A stretch of DNA of 28,026 bases from JAYEIA01 sp964472505 (GTDB taxonomy: Bacteria; Bacteroidota; Bacteroidia; Bacteroidales; JAADGE01). The DNA lies in NCBI GenBank assembly GCA_964472505.1, contig CAYYQW010000052.1:1-28026 (forward strand). The letters are read 5' to 3'. The notes beneath the pieces were generated by a model that was not told the origin of the DNA, ran no database searches, and worked only from the letters and a program-made list of their open reading frames with translations. This document shows positions 7,170-14,312 of this stretch, one piece after another. Both the position numbers and the translations under genes were made by a program. Numbering within the stretch: the first letter of the stretch is position 1; every line of letters begins with the position of its first letter.

Positions 7170-7511
7170 TTGAAATTATTACGTAAAGACAAATTATTAA
7201 AGCTAAAAATAAAGAATCAAGGAAACTTGAAGCTTATTAAAGCTATTGATAAATTGATTGGGGATATTGAAAAGTCAAATTGGGAAGATAAGTTAGAGCT
7301 AATTGAAGCAAGACCGGATGCAGATAGGGTTCATAGTGACGACATTTTCTTTTTTGACATCAATATTCATAGGACTTTGATTCTATTTGTATTTAACGAA
7401 GAGTATGCTGAAACACTTTGGGCTGGGAATCATGATGAATATGATTCAACATTCAAAGGGAATAAGAAAACAATTAAGACTTGGTTGCGTAATCACGGAA
7501 AAATTAAGTAA
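7170..7511 (+). CDS. higB: cassette gene 5a: HigB-family toxin (type II TA)
   Basis: A 113-residue small basic protein resembling HigB-type toxins of type II toxin-antitoxin systems, predicted mRNA interferases of the RelE/HigB fold that cut mRNA at the ribosome. Recognisable parts are the N-terminal KIKNQGNLKLIKAIDKL helix, the conserved core VHSDDIFFFDINIHRTLILF and the C-terminal WAGNHDEYDSTF. Translation appears to start at TTG; no in-frame ATG precedes the conserved region. The antitoxin gene begins 1 bp after its stop, giving the toxin-first order usual for higBA. The pair lies inside perfect 9-bp boundary boxes (GTTATGCGG and CCGCATAAC), as TA cassettes do in chromosomal integrons. Confidence 0.8.
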   Translation: MKLLRKDKLLKLKIKNQGNLKLIKAIDKLIGDIEKSNWEDKLELIEARPDADRVHSDDIFFFDINIHRTLILFVFNEEYAETLWAGNHDEYDSTFKGNKKTIKTWLRNHGKIK

Positions 7512-7512
7512 A

Positions 7513-8067
7513 ATGGACAGACTGGAAATTGATAATCTATTAAAGATTGACGAATTGAATACCGAGCTTGAATTTGAACAAGCAACTTCAATTCAAGGAA
7601 AATTACGATGGATGGTAAAAGAAGATAGCTCTTTGGAACCGATACGTCAACATTTATTAGTTCTAATCGAAAAATATGAATTAAAACATTGGGGGAATGA
7701 ATCAGAAATCACTGAAGAAAAAATAAAAGAAAGTGATGATGCTGAAAAAATTATTAATGCTGAAAATATTTTCATCCAAAAACGGAAAGAAATATTAATA
7801 AGCAAGCTTAAGGAAAATGAATTATCACAGAAGGACTTAGCCAAGCTATTGGGACATAGACCAAACTATATGTCAGAACTGATAAACGGTGTCAGGCCGT
7901 TTTCACGAGACGATATTGTTGTAATTCATCGACTATTTGGAATTGACTTTAATGATTTAATTCCTCCCTTCTTGAAAAAAGATGTTGCAAATCATATAAA
8001 AATGACTCTTGGGGAAATGAAGAATAAAAAAATTAGACTTAAAATGAATGACTTAGAAGCAGTATGA
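7513..8067 (+). CDS. higA: cassette gene 5b: HigA-family HTH antitoxin
   Basis: A 184-residue antitoxin and likely autorepressor. The C-terminal half holds an XRE-type helix-turn-helix (ENELSQKDLAKLLGHRPNYM, then SELINGVRPFSRDDIVVIHRLFG, about residues 105-150). The N-terminal half is acidic and helical and would bind the toxin. An open frame extends upstream to 7387, but that would overlap the toxin gene by 125 bp; the ATG at 7513, 1 bp after the toxin stop, is the natural start and implies translational coupling. HigA proteins normally repress their own operon through operators before higB; no clear operator palindrome was identified there. Confidence 0.82.
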   Translation: MDRLEIDNLLKIDELNTELEFEQATSIQGKLRWMVKEDSSLEPIRQHLLVLIEKYELKHWGNESEITEEKIKESDDAEKIINAENIFIQKRKEILISKLKENELSQKDLAKLLGHRPNYMSELINGVRPFSRDDIVVIHRLFGIDFNDLIPPFLKKDVANHIKMTLGEMKNKKIRLKMNDLEAV

Positions 8068-8074
8068 AGCCCGA

Positions 8075-8115
8075 CCGCATAACACGCAATACCCCTAAGC
8101 CGGAGGTGTGGATAA
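8075..8115 (+). repeat. attC-like site 5 (left half only, array end)
   Basis: The box CCGCATAAC (8075-8083) perfectly complements GTTATGCGG before the toxin gene and is followed by ACGCAATACCCCTAAGCCGG, which looks like a left arm. No matching right arm occurs before the next gene ends at 8285, so the site appears truncated and marks the right edge of the array. Confidence 0.45.
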
Positions 8116-8284
8116 TTTAAACTTTTGTACATTTACTCAAATTCGCAACGGTTTGACAAGTTGGAGCTTCAAAATGCCAAACGTTTCATACATGCGAACC
8201 TTATACCCGACTGTTTTGTATCAGCTGAAAACACCGGACGCAAGCAGAACCGTGAATTTGGCATTTTCTGATAAATCATATATG

Positions 8285-10246
8285 TTACTTTTCGATTATA
8301 CTGAATTCCGTACGGCGGTTTTTTTGGCGATTTTCCGGGCTGTCGTTTTTTGCAAGCGGACGTTCACTTCCGTAGCCTTTGTATTGCATTCGGTCTTTAT
8401 GTATGCCTTTTTCTATAAGGTAGTTATATACGGCTTTGGCACGCTTTCTTGATAAGTCTTTGTTATATTCAGCTGAGCCGGTATTGTCGGTATGGCCGCT
8501 TATCTCTATGTTTGTTGTCGGATTATTTTTAAGGAATTCGGATAAATTATTAAGCTCCGGATAAGATTCCGAACGTAATTTAAAGGAATCCGTATCGAAA
8601 AAAACATTTTTCAGAACCACTCGTTTACCTTTTTCAATGGGAGTAAGGGGGATATTTTTTATGTATCTGTCGCCAATTTTTTTGCTCTCTTTAAGTCGGA
8701 AACTGTCGGAATAAAGCATATAGCCGGTTTTGTTTACATGGAAAGCAAAATTATTTCCGGCATTGATACAAATTAGGTATTCGCCTTTAGAGTCGGAGCG
8801 GTTAGTGGCTCGCAGTTTCCCGGTTTCAGTATTTATCAGGTTTATTTCGGCTTGCAGCGATTGCTTATTTTGGGAGTCATAAATGCGCCCGGCAATGAAA
8901 GCTGTTTTTTCGGGTTTGTTTTCTTTTTGAAGCGCAAATCGGTATATATCCAAGCCGCCTTGAGTATTTTCTCGCTCGCTTGAGAAAAAGGCGGAATCAC
9001 CGGCTGCATCTACAATTAACCCCATCTCATCGGCATGTGTGTTTATGGGGTAGCCTAAATTTCTTGGTTTCGACCAATTTCCTTTATCATCTTTTCTGCT
9101 GATGTAAATGTCTAAGTTTCCCATTCCGGGATGCCCGTCGGAGCTGAAGTAAAGGGTTTTGCCGTCGGCGTGTATGAATGGTGTGCGCTCGCTGCCTTCG
9201 GTATTGATGGGAGCTCCGAGGTTTTTGGGCTCGGACCATTGGCCGTTTTTGTTTCTTTCCGAAACCCAAATATCACTTTTTCCAAAACCGCCTTTTCTTC
9301 CGGAAACAAAATATAAGGTTTTACCGTCGGATGAAAAAGCCGGTTGAGAGTCCCATTCTTCGGAATTGAGCGGGCGCCCGGGATTGCTTATGGAAATTTT
9401 ATCGCCTTGTATTTCGGCAATAAAAATATCGCAACTTCCCATCACTTCTCCGTGATGACTGATACCGCGGCTTCGTGAACAAACGGTAAAAAATATGGTT
9501 TTGCCGTCTTGCGAAACTGAGAATGCCCCTTCGTTACCGTCCGTGTTAACTGCTTCGGGGAGGGCTTGGGTTTTTATGGGAGTTCCGTCGGCTTTTCGTT
9601 CGGTAATAAAAATGTCTTCCTGAAAAAATTCATTGCCAAAAGCATCAAATCGCCCGGTAGGTTGGTTAACGGTTTTATAGAATGATTTGCCGTCGGCGGT
9701 AATTGCAGGAAAATAATCATCGTTTGGACTGTTTATAATCGGGCCGCAATTGACCGGTTCAAAGTCTGTCGGGTTCTTCATGGCATTCAGTGCATAAGCG
9801 GCAACTTTTTTAAAGGTATTGAGATTGTCCCTGTAAAAATTTGGTAATTTTTCACGTTCCAATTGTTTTATATAATTGTCGGCTGATTGATAGTGCCCGA
9901 TTTTTAGTTCGGTTTCAATCAGTTTCAGAAGAATCATATTTTTTTTGTCCGGTTTTTTTTGTATTACGGATTTTAGAATTTCACTTTGTTTTTCGTATTG
10001 TTTTGAGGCCTCATAAATATCCGATAAGAGTAAGTATGCTTCCGTGAAATCGGAATCCTTATCAATGGCTTGTTTTGCTTTGTTCTCCGCTAATTCATAA
10101 TTGTATAATTGATAATCAGACAGTGCTTCCTCAAAAAGTTTTACGGCTTTTTTGGACGATGAGGAATAGTTTTGCCCCACAAGTAAAGAGCTCGGCAATA
10201 ATAAGAGTATAATTATGAGTAAGGATTTACAGCGTAATGAAAGCAT
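8285..10246 (-). CDS. PD40/TPR/OmpA-domain outer-membrane protein, PorE-like architecture
   Basis: A 653-residue envelope protein. Order: signal peptide (about 1-25), TPR repeats (about 30-160), a PD40/WD40-like beta-propeller with repeated blades (ADGKTLYFSSD, SSDGKTLYFVSG; about 165-440), a carboxypeptidase regulatory-like sandwich (about 445-530) and a C-terminal OmpA domain (about 543-653) with the peptidoglycan-binding pattern GHTDNTGS ... LSRKRAKAV. This is the domain order known for PorE of the type IX secretion system, which tethers the secretion ring to peptidoglycan. Unlike that lipoprotein, no lipobox Cys is seen (cleavage near LLVGQ), so it may be soluble periplasmic and only PorE-like; Bacteroidota carry many paralogs. 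It is the last gene of the operon, 19 bp after kdsA. Confidence 0.85.
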   Translation of the reverse strand: MLSLRCKSLLIIILLLLPSSLLVGQNYSSSSKKAVKLFEEALSDYQLYNYELAENKAKQAIDKDSDFTEAYLLLSDIYEASKQYEKQSEILKSVIQKKPDKKNMILLKLIETELKIGHYQSADNYIKQLEREKLPNFYRDNLNTFKKVAAYALNAMKNPTDFEPVNCGPIINSPNDDYFPAITADGKSFYKTVNQPTGRFDAFGNEFFQEDIFITERKADGTPIKTQALPEAVNTDGNEGAFSVSQDGKTIFFTVCSRSRGISHHGEVMGSCDIFIAEIQGDKISISNPGRPLNSEEWDSQPAFSSDGKTLYFVSGRKGGFGKSDIWVSERNKNGQWSEPKNLGAPINTEGSERTPFIHADGKTLYFSSDGHPGMGNLDIYISRKDDKGNWSKPRNLGYPINTHADEMGLIVDAAGDSAFFSSERENTQGGLDIYRFALQKENKPEKTAFIAGRIYDSQNKQSLQAEINLINTETGKLRATNRSDSKGEYLICINAGNNFAFHVNKTGYMLYSDSFRLKESKKIGDRYIKNIPLTPIEKGKRVVLKNVFFDTDSFKLRSESYPELNNLSEFLKNNPTTNIEISGHTDNTGSAEYNKDLSRKRAKAVYNYLIEKGIHKDRMQYKGYGSERPLAKNDSPENRQKNRRTEFSIIEK

Positions 10247-10265
10247 TGCGTGGTTTTTAGGAAAA

Positions 10266-11075
10266 TTACAGGACAGCTTTTAGTCGGCAGAGTTTTTCAA
10301 TAAGTGCCTCAGCTCTCTCTAAAGGAAGCATATTAGCGCCGTCGGATTTGGCTTCGGAAGGTTTTGGGTGTGTTTCAAAGAATATTCCGTCGGTACCGGC
10401 AGCAACGGCTGTTTTTGCCATTGTCTCAATCAGTTCGGGTCGGCCGCCGGTTACTCCGGAGCCGGTATTGGGCTGTTGAAGCGAATGAGTAATATCCGTT
10501 ACTACCGGGAAACCGGTTTCTTGCATTACGGGTATGCCTCTGAAATCTACGATTAAATCTCCGTAGCCGAACATGGTTCCTCGTTCGGTGAGCATAATTT
10601 TTGTATTGCCGGTATTGCTTACTTTTTCGGCAGCAAATTGCATGGCTTCCGGCGACATGAATTGTCCTTTTTTGATATTCACATATTTATTGGTACGCGC
10701 TGCAGCGGTAAGTAATGCCGTTTGACGAGCCAGAAAAGCCGGAATCTGTAAGATATCAACATATTTTGCCGCCAATTTCGCTTCTTCTTCGGTATGAATA
10801 TCGGTAGTTACGGGTATGTTGAAGCTTTTTGCAATTTTTTTTATGATATTCAAAGCTTTTTCATCACCAATACCTCTGAATGAGTCTATTCGGGTTCGAT
10901 TAGCTTTTCGGTATGACGCTTTGAAAATTAGCGGAGCCTTGTGTTTATCAGAAATTCGGACAAGTTCTTCGGCAATTTCGTAAGCATTTTCTTCGCTTTC
11001 AACAACACAAGGTCCGGCTATAAAAAAAAGTTTACCGGTTTCATAATGCTTTAAATTGGGCAAATCGTAAGGCAT
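10266..11075 (-). CDS. kdsA: 3-deoxy-8-phosphooctulonate synthase (KDO-8-P synthase)
   Basis: A 269-residue cytoplasmic enzyme that condenses phosphoenolpyruvate with arabinose 5-phosphate to form Kdo-8-phosphate, the precursor of the Kdo sugar in the lipopolysaccharide core. The TIM-barrel signatures are intact: FIAGPCVVESEE, KASYRKANR, SFRGIG, IQIPAFLARQT, NIKKGQF and LTERGTMFGY. It belongs to the metal-dependent class: Cys23, His197, Glu234 and Asp245 occupy the positions of the metal ligands known from the Aquifex enzyme, whereas the metal-free class has Asn instead of Cys. Length is normal. It begins 3 bp after the moxR stop, so it is translated from the same message as the outer-membrane biogenesis genes before it. 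Confidence 0.95.
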   Translation of the reverse strand: MPYDLPNLKHYETGKLFFIAGPCVVESEENAYEIAEELVRISDKHKAPLIFKASYRKANRTRIDSFRGIGDEKALNIIKKIAKSFNIPVTTDIHTEEEAKLAAKYVDILQIPAFLARQTALLTAAARTNKYVNIKKGQFMSPEAMQFAAEKVSNTGNTKIMLTERGTMFGYGDLIVDFRGIPVMQETGFPVVTDITHSLQQPNTGSGVTGGRPELIETMAKTAVAAGTDGIFFETHPKPSEAKSDGANMLPLERAEALIEKLCRLKAVL

Positions 11076-11078
11076 GGC

Positions 11079-12059
11079 TTATTGAGATTTAATAAGTTCG
11101 TCAATGATATTATCTTCAGTAATTCCTTCGGCTTCGGCTTTGTAGTTGCGCACGATTCTGTGGCGCAATACAGGTTTTGCAATAGCCTGTACGTCCTCCG
11201 TGTCCGGAGAATATTTGCCTTTCAGCGCTGCATGAGTTTTGGCTCCTATGATAAGGTATTGTGAGGCTCGCGGCCCGGCTCCCCATTCCAAATAATTGTC
11301 TGCCGCCGGATGCGCATTTTTGGTGCCGGGTCGGGTTTTTACGGCTAAATTTACGGCATATTTCAGAACGGTTTCGCTAACGGGCAGCTTACGTATTAAT
11401 TCTTGAAAGTAGATAATATCTTCGCCCGAAATTATTTTGTTTAACTCAAATTCTTGTTTGCGCGTTGTTTTGTCCACAATTGTCAGTTCGTCCTCAAATG
11501 TAGGATAGTCCAGAATAATGTTGAACATGAACCGGTCCAGTTGAGCTTCGGGAAGCGGGTAAGTCCCTTCTTGCTCAATGGGGTTTTGAGTGGCCAACAC
11601 AAAAAAGGGCGGCTGAAGTTTGTAATTGGTGCCGGCTGCGGTAATGGCTCTTTCTTGCATGGCTTCCAAAAGTGCTGCCTGTGTTTTTGGCGGTGTGCGG
11701 TTTATTTCGTCAGCCAGAATAATATTTGCAAAAAGCGGCCCTTTTACAAATTTGAATTGTCTGTTTTCATCCAAAATCTCGGTACCCGTGATATCCGAGG
11801 GCATTAAGTCCGGAGTAAACTGTATGCGTTTGTATTTTAGATTTAATACTTCGGCAATGGTATTCACCAAAAGTGTTTTAGCCAAACCCGGAACACCTAC
11901 AAGCAATGCGTGTCCGTTGCTGAATATGGAAATCAGAACTTCTTTAACGATATCATCTTGGCCGTAAATGGCTTTATTTACTTCGTCAAAAAATTTAGTA
12001 TAAATCTTATGCAGCTTGTCAATAGCTTCGGCATCATTTTTAAAATCTGTATTTATCAT
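11079..12059 (-). CDS. MoxR-family AAA+ ATPase
   Basis: A 326-residue AAA+ ATPase of the MoxR (AAA_3) group, thought to act as a chaperone for assembly of protein complexes, often with von Willebrand A partners. Walker A GVPGLAKT (55-62), Walker B IILADEIN (113-120), sensor 1 LATQNP and the YPLPEAQLDRF segment are present, followed by the AAA lid. The start at 12059 avoids overlap with the surA-like gene; an in-frame ATG at 12101 would add 14 residues and overlap it by 13 bp, so the start is uncertain. The usual DUF58/BatA neighbours are absent: the gene is wedged between the SurA-like chaperone (29 bp) and kdsA (3 bp). Confidence 0.9.
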   Translation of the reverse strand: MINTDFKNDAEAIDKLHKIYTKFFDEVNKAIYGQDDIVKEVLISIFSNGHALLVGVPGLAKTLLVNTIAEVLNLKYKRIQFTPDLMPSDITGTEILDENRQFKFVKGPLFANIILADEINRTPPKTQAALLEAMQERAITAAGTNYKLQPPFFVLATQNPIEQEGTYPLPEAQLDRFMFNIILDYPTFEDELTIVDKTTRKQEFELNKIISGEDIIYFQELIRKLPVSETVLKYAVNLAVKTRPGTKNAHPAADNYLEWGAGPRASQYLIIGAKTHAALKGKYSPDTEDVQAIAKPVLRHRIVRNYKAEAEGITEDNIIDELIKSQ

Positions 12060-12088
12060 AGAATTTATTTTTTGAAGCAATTTTTTTG

Positions 12089-13426
12089 TTATTGAATCCA
12101 ATTATCGTATTGAAAATCACAGCCGGTATATTCCGGAGCAATTTTTATAAAAGTAACTTTTTGTTTTTCTTTTATCCAATCCGAAAGCACTTTTTCTTTT
12201 TTCTTTTCCAATGCCATATCGCTGATGCGTTGATAATCGGTTTTTATATTGGCTACATGCGCTTTTGTGCGCGATTTCAGTCGGATTATCTTCAACTCAC
12301 TGTTGCCTTGCATGTCTTGGCTTTCAAACGGTTTGGAAATTTCACCAATCTCCATACGTTTGAGTACGTAGTTGGTTGCCGGGTCTAAATGTTGGCTTTC
12401 AAATTTAGAGCCGCCGGTGTATGGGTTTAGCAGCAGGCCGTTATTGTTTTTCGAGTTTTCATCATCGGAGTATTTTTCTACGGCTTCTTCAAATGTGATT
12501 TCTCCTTTTCGAATGGCTTGTGCCACTGAATCTAATTGTTTGCGCATTTGCATTTTTTGGGCGGAAGGTATTTTGGGTTGCAGGAGAATGTGTTGTACAT
12601 TAATAGCTTCACCTTTTCGCTCCAGAAAACGTATGATGTGATAACCAAAATCGGTTTCTACCACTTCCGAGATTTGACCGGGTTCCGTAAGGTTAAAAGC
12701 GGTGTTGGCAAATTCGGGCACTAAGTCTCCGCGCCTTATCCAACCCAGTTCTCCGCCTTTTTGAGACGAGCCGGGGTCGTCAGAATACAGTATGGCCAAG
12801 GTTTCAAAATCTTTTTCCTCGTTTTCTACTTGCTTTTTAAAGGTTTTGAGCTTTTCAAGGGCTTTTTGTCTTTCGGATTCGGGGGCTGTCGGAGTTTTTA
12901 CGATTTGTTCTATTTCAAATTCACTTTCAATAAGCGGCAAGCTGTCTTCCGGAATATTTTTGTAGTATTGCTCAACCTCTGTAGGTGTTACCGTTATGCC
13001 CGCGGTGATTTGCTGTTGCATGGTTTGTGCTTTGAGTTGGTTTTCCACTACCGAACGCATGCTTTTTTTGATTTCTTCGTAGGTTTTCCCAAAATATTTT
13101 TCCATTTCTTCGCGATCCCCAATTTGTCTTTCAAACATGCTTAAGCGTCTGACAAGTTCTCCCTCAATTTGTTGAAAACCCACATCCACACTGTCAATGG
13201 CAGCTTGGTTTACCAGTAAAGTATTCAAGAGGAGATCTTCATACACATAGCATCGTATGTCGCCCGGTACATCAATGTCTCGAGCTTCCATTTGCAGTAC
13301 TTGGTTCTCAATATCGGATTTTAAAATCATTTCTTTTCCTACTACTCCTGCTACGCCGTCTATTATTTGCTGCGAAAACAATGGAGTTGAAAAGAATAGA
13401 GCAAGTACAAATAGTTTGAATTTCAT
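12089..13426 (-). CDS. surA: SurA-like periplasmic peptidyl-prolyl isomerase/chaperone
   Basis: A 445-residue exported chaperone that probably escorts outer-membrane proteins across the periplasm. A signal peptide (MKFKLFVLALFFSTPLFSQ) is followed by a SurA-type N-terminal helical domain (about 20-160), then two parvulin domains: the first has FETLAILYSDDPGSSQKGGELGWI and ends in FGYHIIRFLE, the second begins INVQHILLQP and is less conserved (NNGLLLNPYTGG). The start at 13426 is chosen because it opens the signal peptide; an upstream ATG at 13465 would run into the preceding gene. It lies 16 bp after the lipoprotein gene and 29 bp before moxR. The symbol is by similarity of architecture. Confidence 0.85.
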   Translation of the reverse strand: MKFKLFVLALFFSTPLFSQQIIDGVAGVVGKEMILKSDIENQVLQMEARDIDVPGDIRCYVYEDLLLNTLLVNQAAIDSVDVGFQQIEGELVRRLSMFERQIGDREEMEKYFGKTYEEIKKSMRSVVENQLKAQTMQQQITAGITVTPTEVEQYYKNIPEDSLPLIESEFEIEQIVKTPTAPESERQKALEKLKTFKKQVENEEKDFETLAILYSDDPGSSQKGGELGWIRRGDLVPEFANTAFNLTEPGQISEVVETDFGYHIIRFLERKGEAINVQHILLQPKIPSAQKMQMRKQLDSVAQAIRKGEITFEEAVEKYSDDENSKNNNGLLLNPYTGGSKFESQHLDPATNYVLKRMEIGEISKPFESQDMQGNSELKIIRLKSRTKAHVANIKTDYQRISDMALEKKKEKVLSDWIKEKQKVTFIKIAPEYTGCDFQYDNWIQ

Positions 13427-13442
13427 AATGTTTTTAATTTTT

Positions 13443-14312
13443 TTAATCGGTGTAAAATAATTCAAGATCGCCTTTATTCAAAGCGTTTTGATAGATAGAA
13501 CGTTCTAAAGCATTCAGAAGTTCGTTTTTTTGTTTATTGATAATCAGTAGTTTGATTTGTTCTTTGGCTTGTTCATAAGGCATGGGATCTCCGGTGTTTT
13601 TTATTTCATCAATATTTAGGACATACAAAAACTGCTCATCGCGTTGGGTAATGATGCTGTTGTTTGTGGGTAAATTCCGGTTTTGCAGTTCATTTTTTGG
13701 CATTCTGTCAAAAAATTCCGAAAAGGGCAGCCAACGATCGTGAGTGTTAGTGTATTGAAAATCTGATCTTCCGGCCAATTCCTGCAGCTCTTTGTGAGCT
13801 TCGGCTGTTCGGCTGAGTGCCAAATTTCTCACGTTTTGGTAATTGGCATGATCCAAAGGTATTTTTATATAAAAGCCTTTAATAATCGGGCGGCTCAGCA
13901 AGAAACTCTCTTTATTGTTCTCGAAATACGCTCGAATTTCACTTGCAGCTACAAATGTATCTAACTTTTGTTTGAGGAATACCTGTTTGTATTTATCAAT
14001 GAGCAATGAGGCTCTGTAATCTCTTACAATTTGTTCAACATCTTTTTGCTCTTCCGTAAGCCCTGCATTGGCTTGATTCAGAAGCAGTTGTTTTCGAATC
14101 CATAAATCCGTTTTATTACGAATTATTTCAATGCTGTCTTCCGGGCTGATATCTTCCGGAATCATGTCGGCTACATCGTCTTTATATAAGTAATTGCCGT
14201 AAACTTTCGCCAATACTTCTTTTTGAGATTCATTGTTGGTGCAGTATGCAAAAATGATGCTTACCGTCAAGCTTATCGCCGCAGCTTTTAGTAATATGTT
14301 TAGGGTCTTCAT
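13443..14312 (-). CDS. lipoprotein between two parvulin genes, possible degenerate PPIase
   Basis: A 289-residue predicted lipoprotein: the signal peptide ends in IFAYC, with Cys24 as the lipidation site. The rest is mostly helical and charged and resembles the helical N- and C-terminal chaperone parts of SurA-type proteins (VYGNYLYKDDVADMIPE at the start, then IRKQLLLNQA). The parvulin core motifs (GGELGW, FGYHII) are missing; the equivalent region (DRWLPFSEFFDRMPK) looks reduced. The start codon overlaps the stop of the upstream parvulin gene as ATGA, which indicates translational coupling. I infer a chaperone-like partner of the two neighbouring isomerases; no family name is certain. Confidence 0.75.
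   Translation of the reverse strand: MKTLNILLKAAAISLTVSIIFAYCTNNESQKEVLAKVYGNYLYKDDVADMIPEDISPEDSIEIIRNKTDLWIRKQLLLNQANAGLTEEQKDVEQIVRDYRASLLIDKYKQVFLKQKLDTFVAASEIRAYFENNKESFLLSRPIIKGFYIKIPLDHANYQNVRNLALSRTAEAHKELQELAGRSDFQYTNTHDRWLPFSEFFDRMPKNELQNRNLPTNNSIITQRDEQFLYVLNIDEIKNTGDPMPYEQAKEQIKLLIINKQKNELLNALERSIYQNALNKGDLELFYTD

Larger units (their letters stand above)
4029..8083 (+). mobile_element. integrase-less integron-like cassette array (five cassettes)
   Basis: Five one- or two-gene units in the same orientation are separated by palindromic segments. Each unit starts with a short box whose reverse complement stands right after its own last gene: 4028-4038 with 4703-4713 (11/11), 4832-4842 with 5385-5395 (10/11), 5516-5524 with 6186-6194 (8/9), 6312-6319 with 6986-6993 (6/8), 7089-7097 with 8075-8083 (9/9). 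Integron cassettes show this because both boxes come from one attC site in the circular form. The three clear palindromic segments are 134-135 nt long. No tyrosine recombinase lies in the window, hence CALIN-like. Family assignment is inference; the repeats themselves are directly visible. Confidence 0.6.

Noticed and set aside
7387..7512. Longer N-terminus for the HigA antitoxin
   Set aside because: It would overlap the toxin gene by 125 bp in another frame; the ATG 1 bp after the toxin stop is the normal arrangement.
8108..8452. 114-codon plus-strand open frame after the toxin-antitoxin pair
   Set aside because: Its second half is antisense to the conserved OmpA domain and its first part is the decayed end of the cassette array; the protein has no domain-like character.
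12060..12101. Longer MoxR N-terminus from the ATG at 12101
   Set aside because: It would overlap the surA-like gene by 13 bp and add 14 residues without known family features; kept only as an alternative start.
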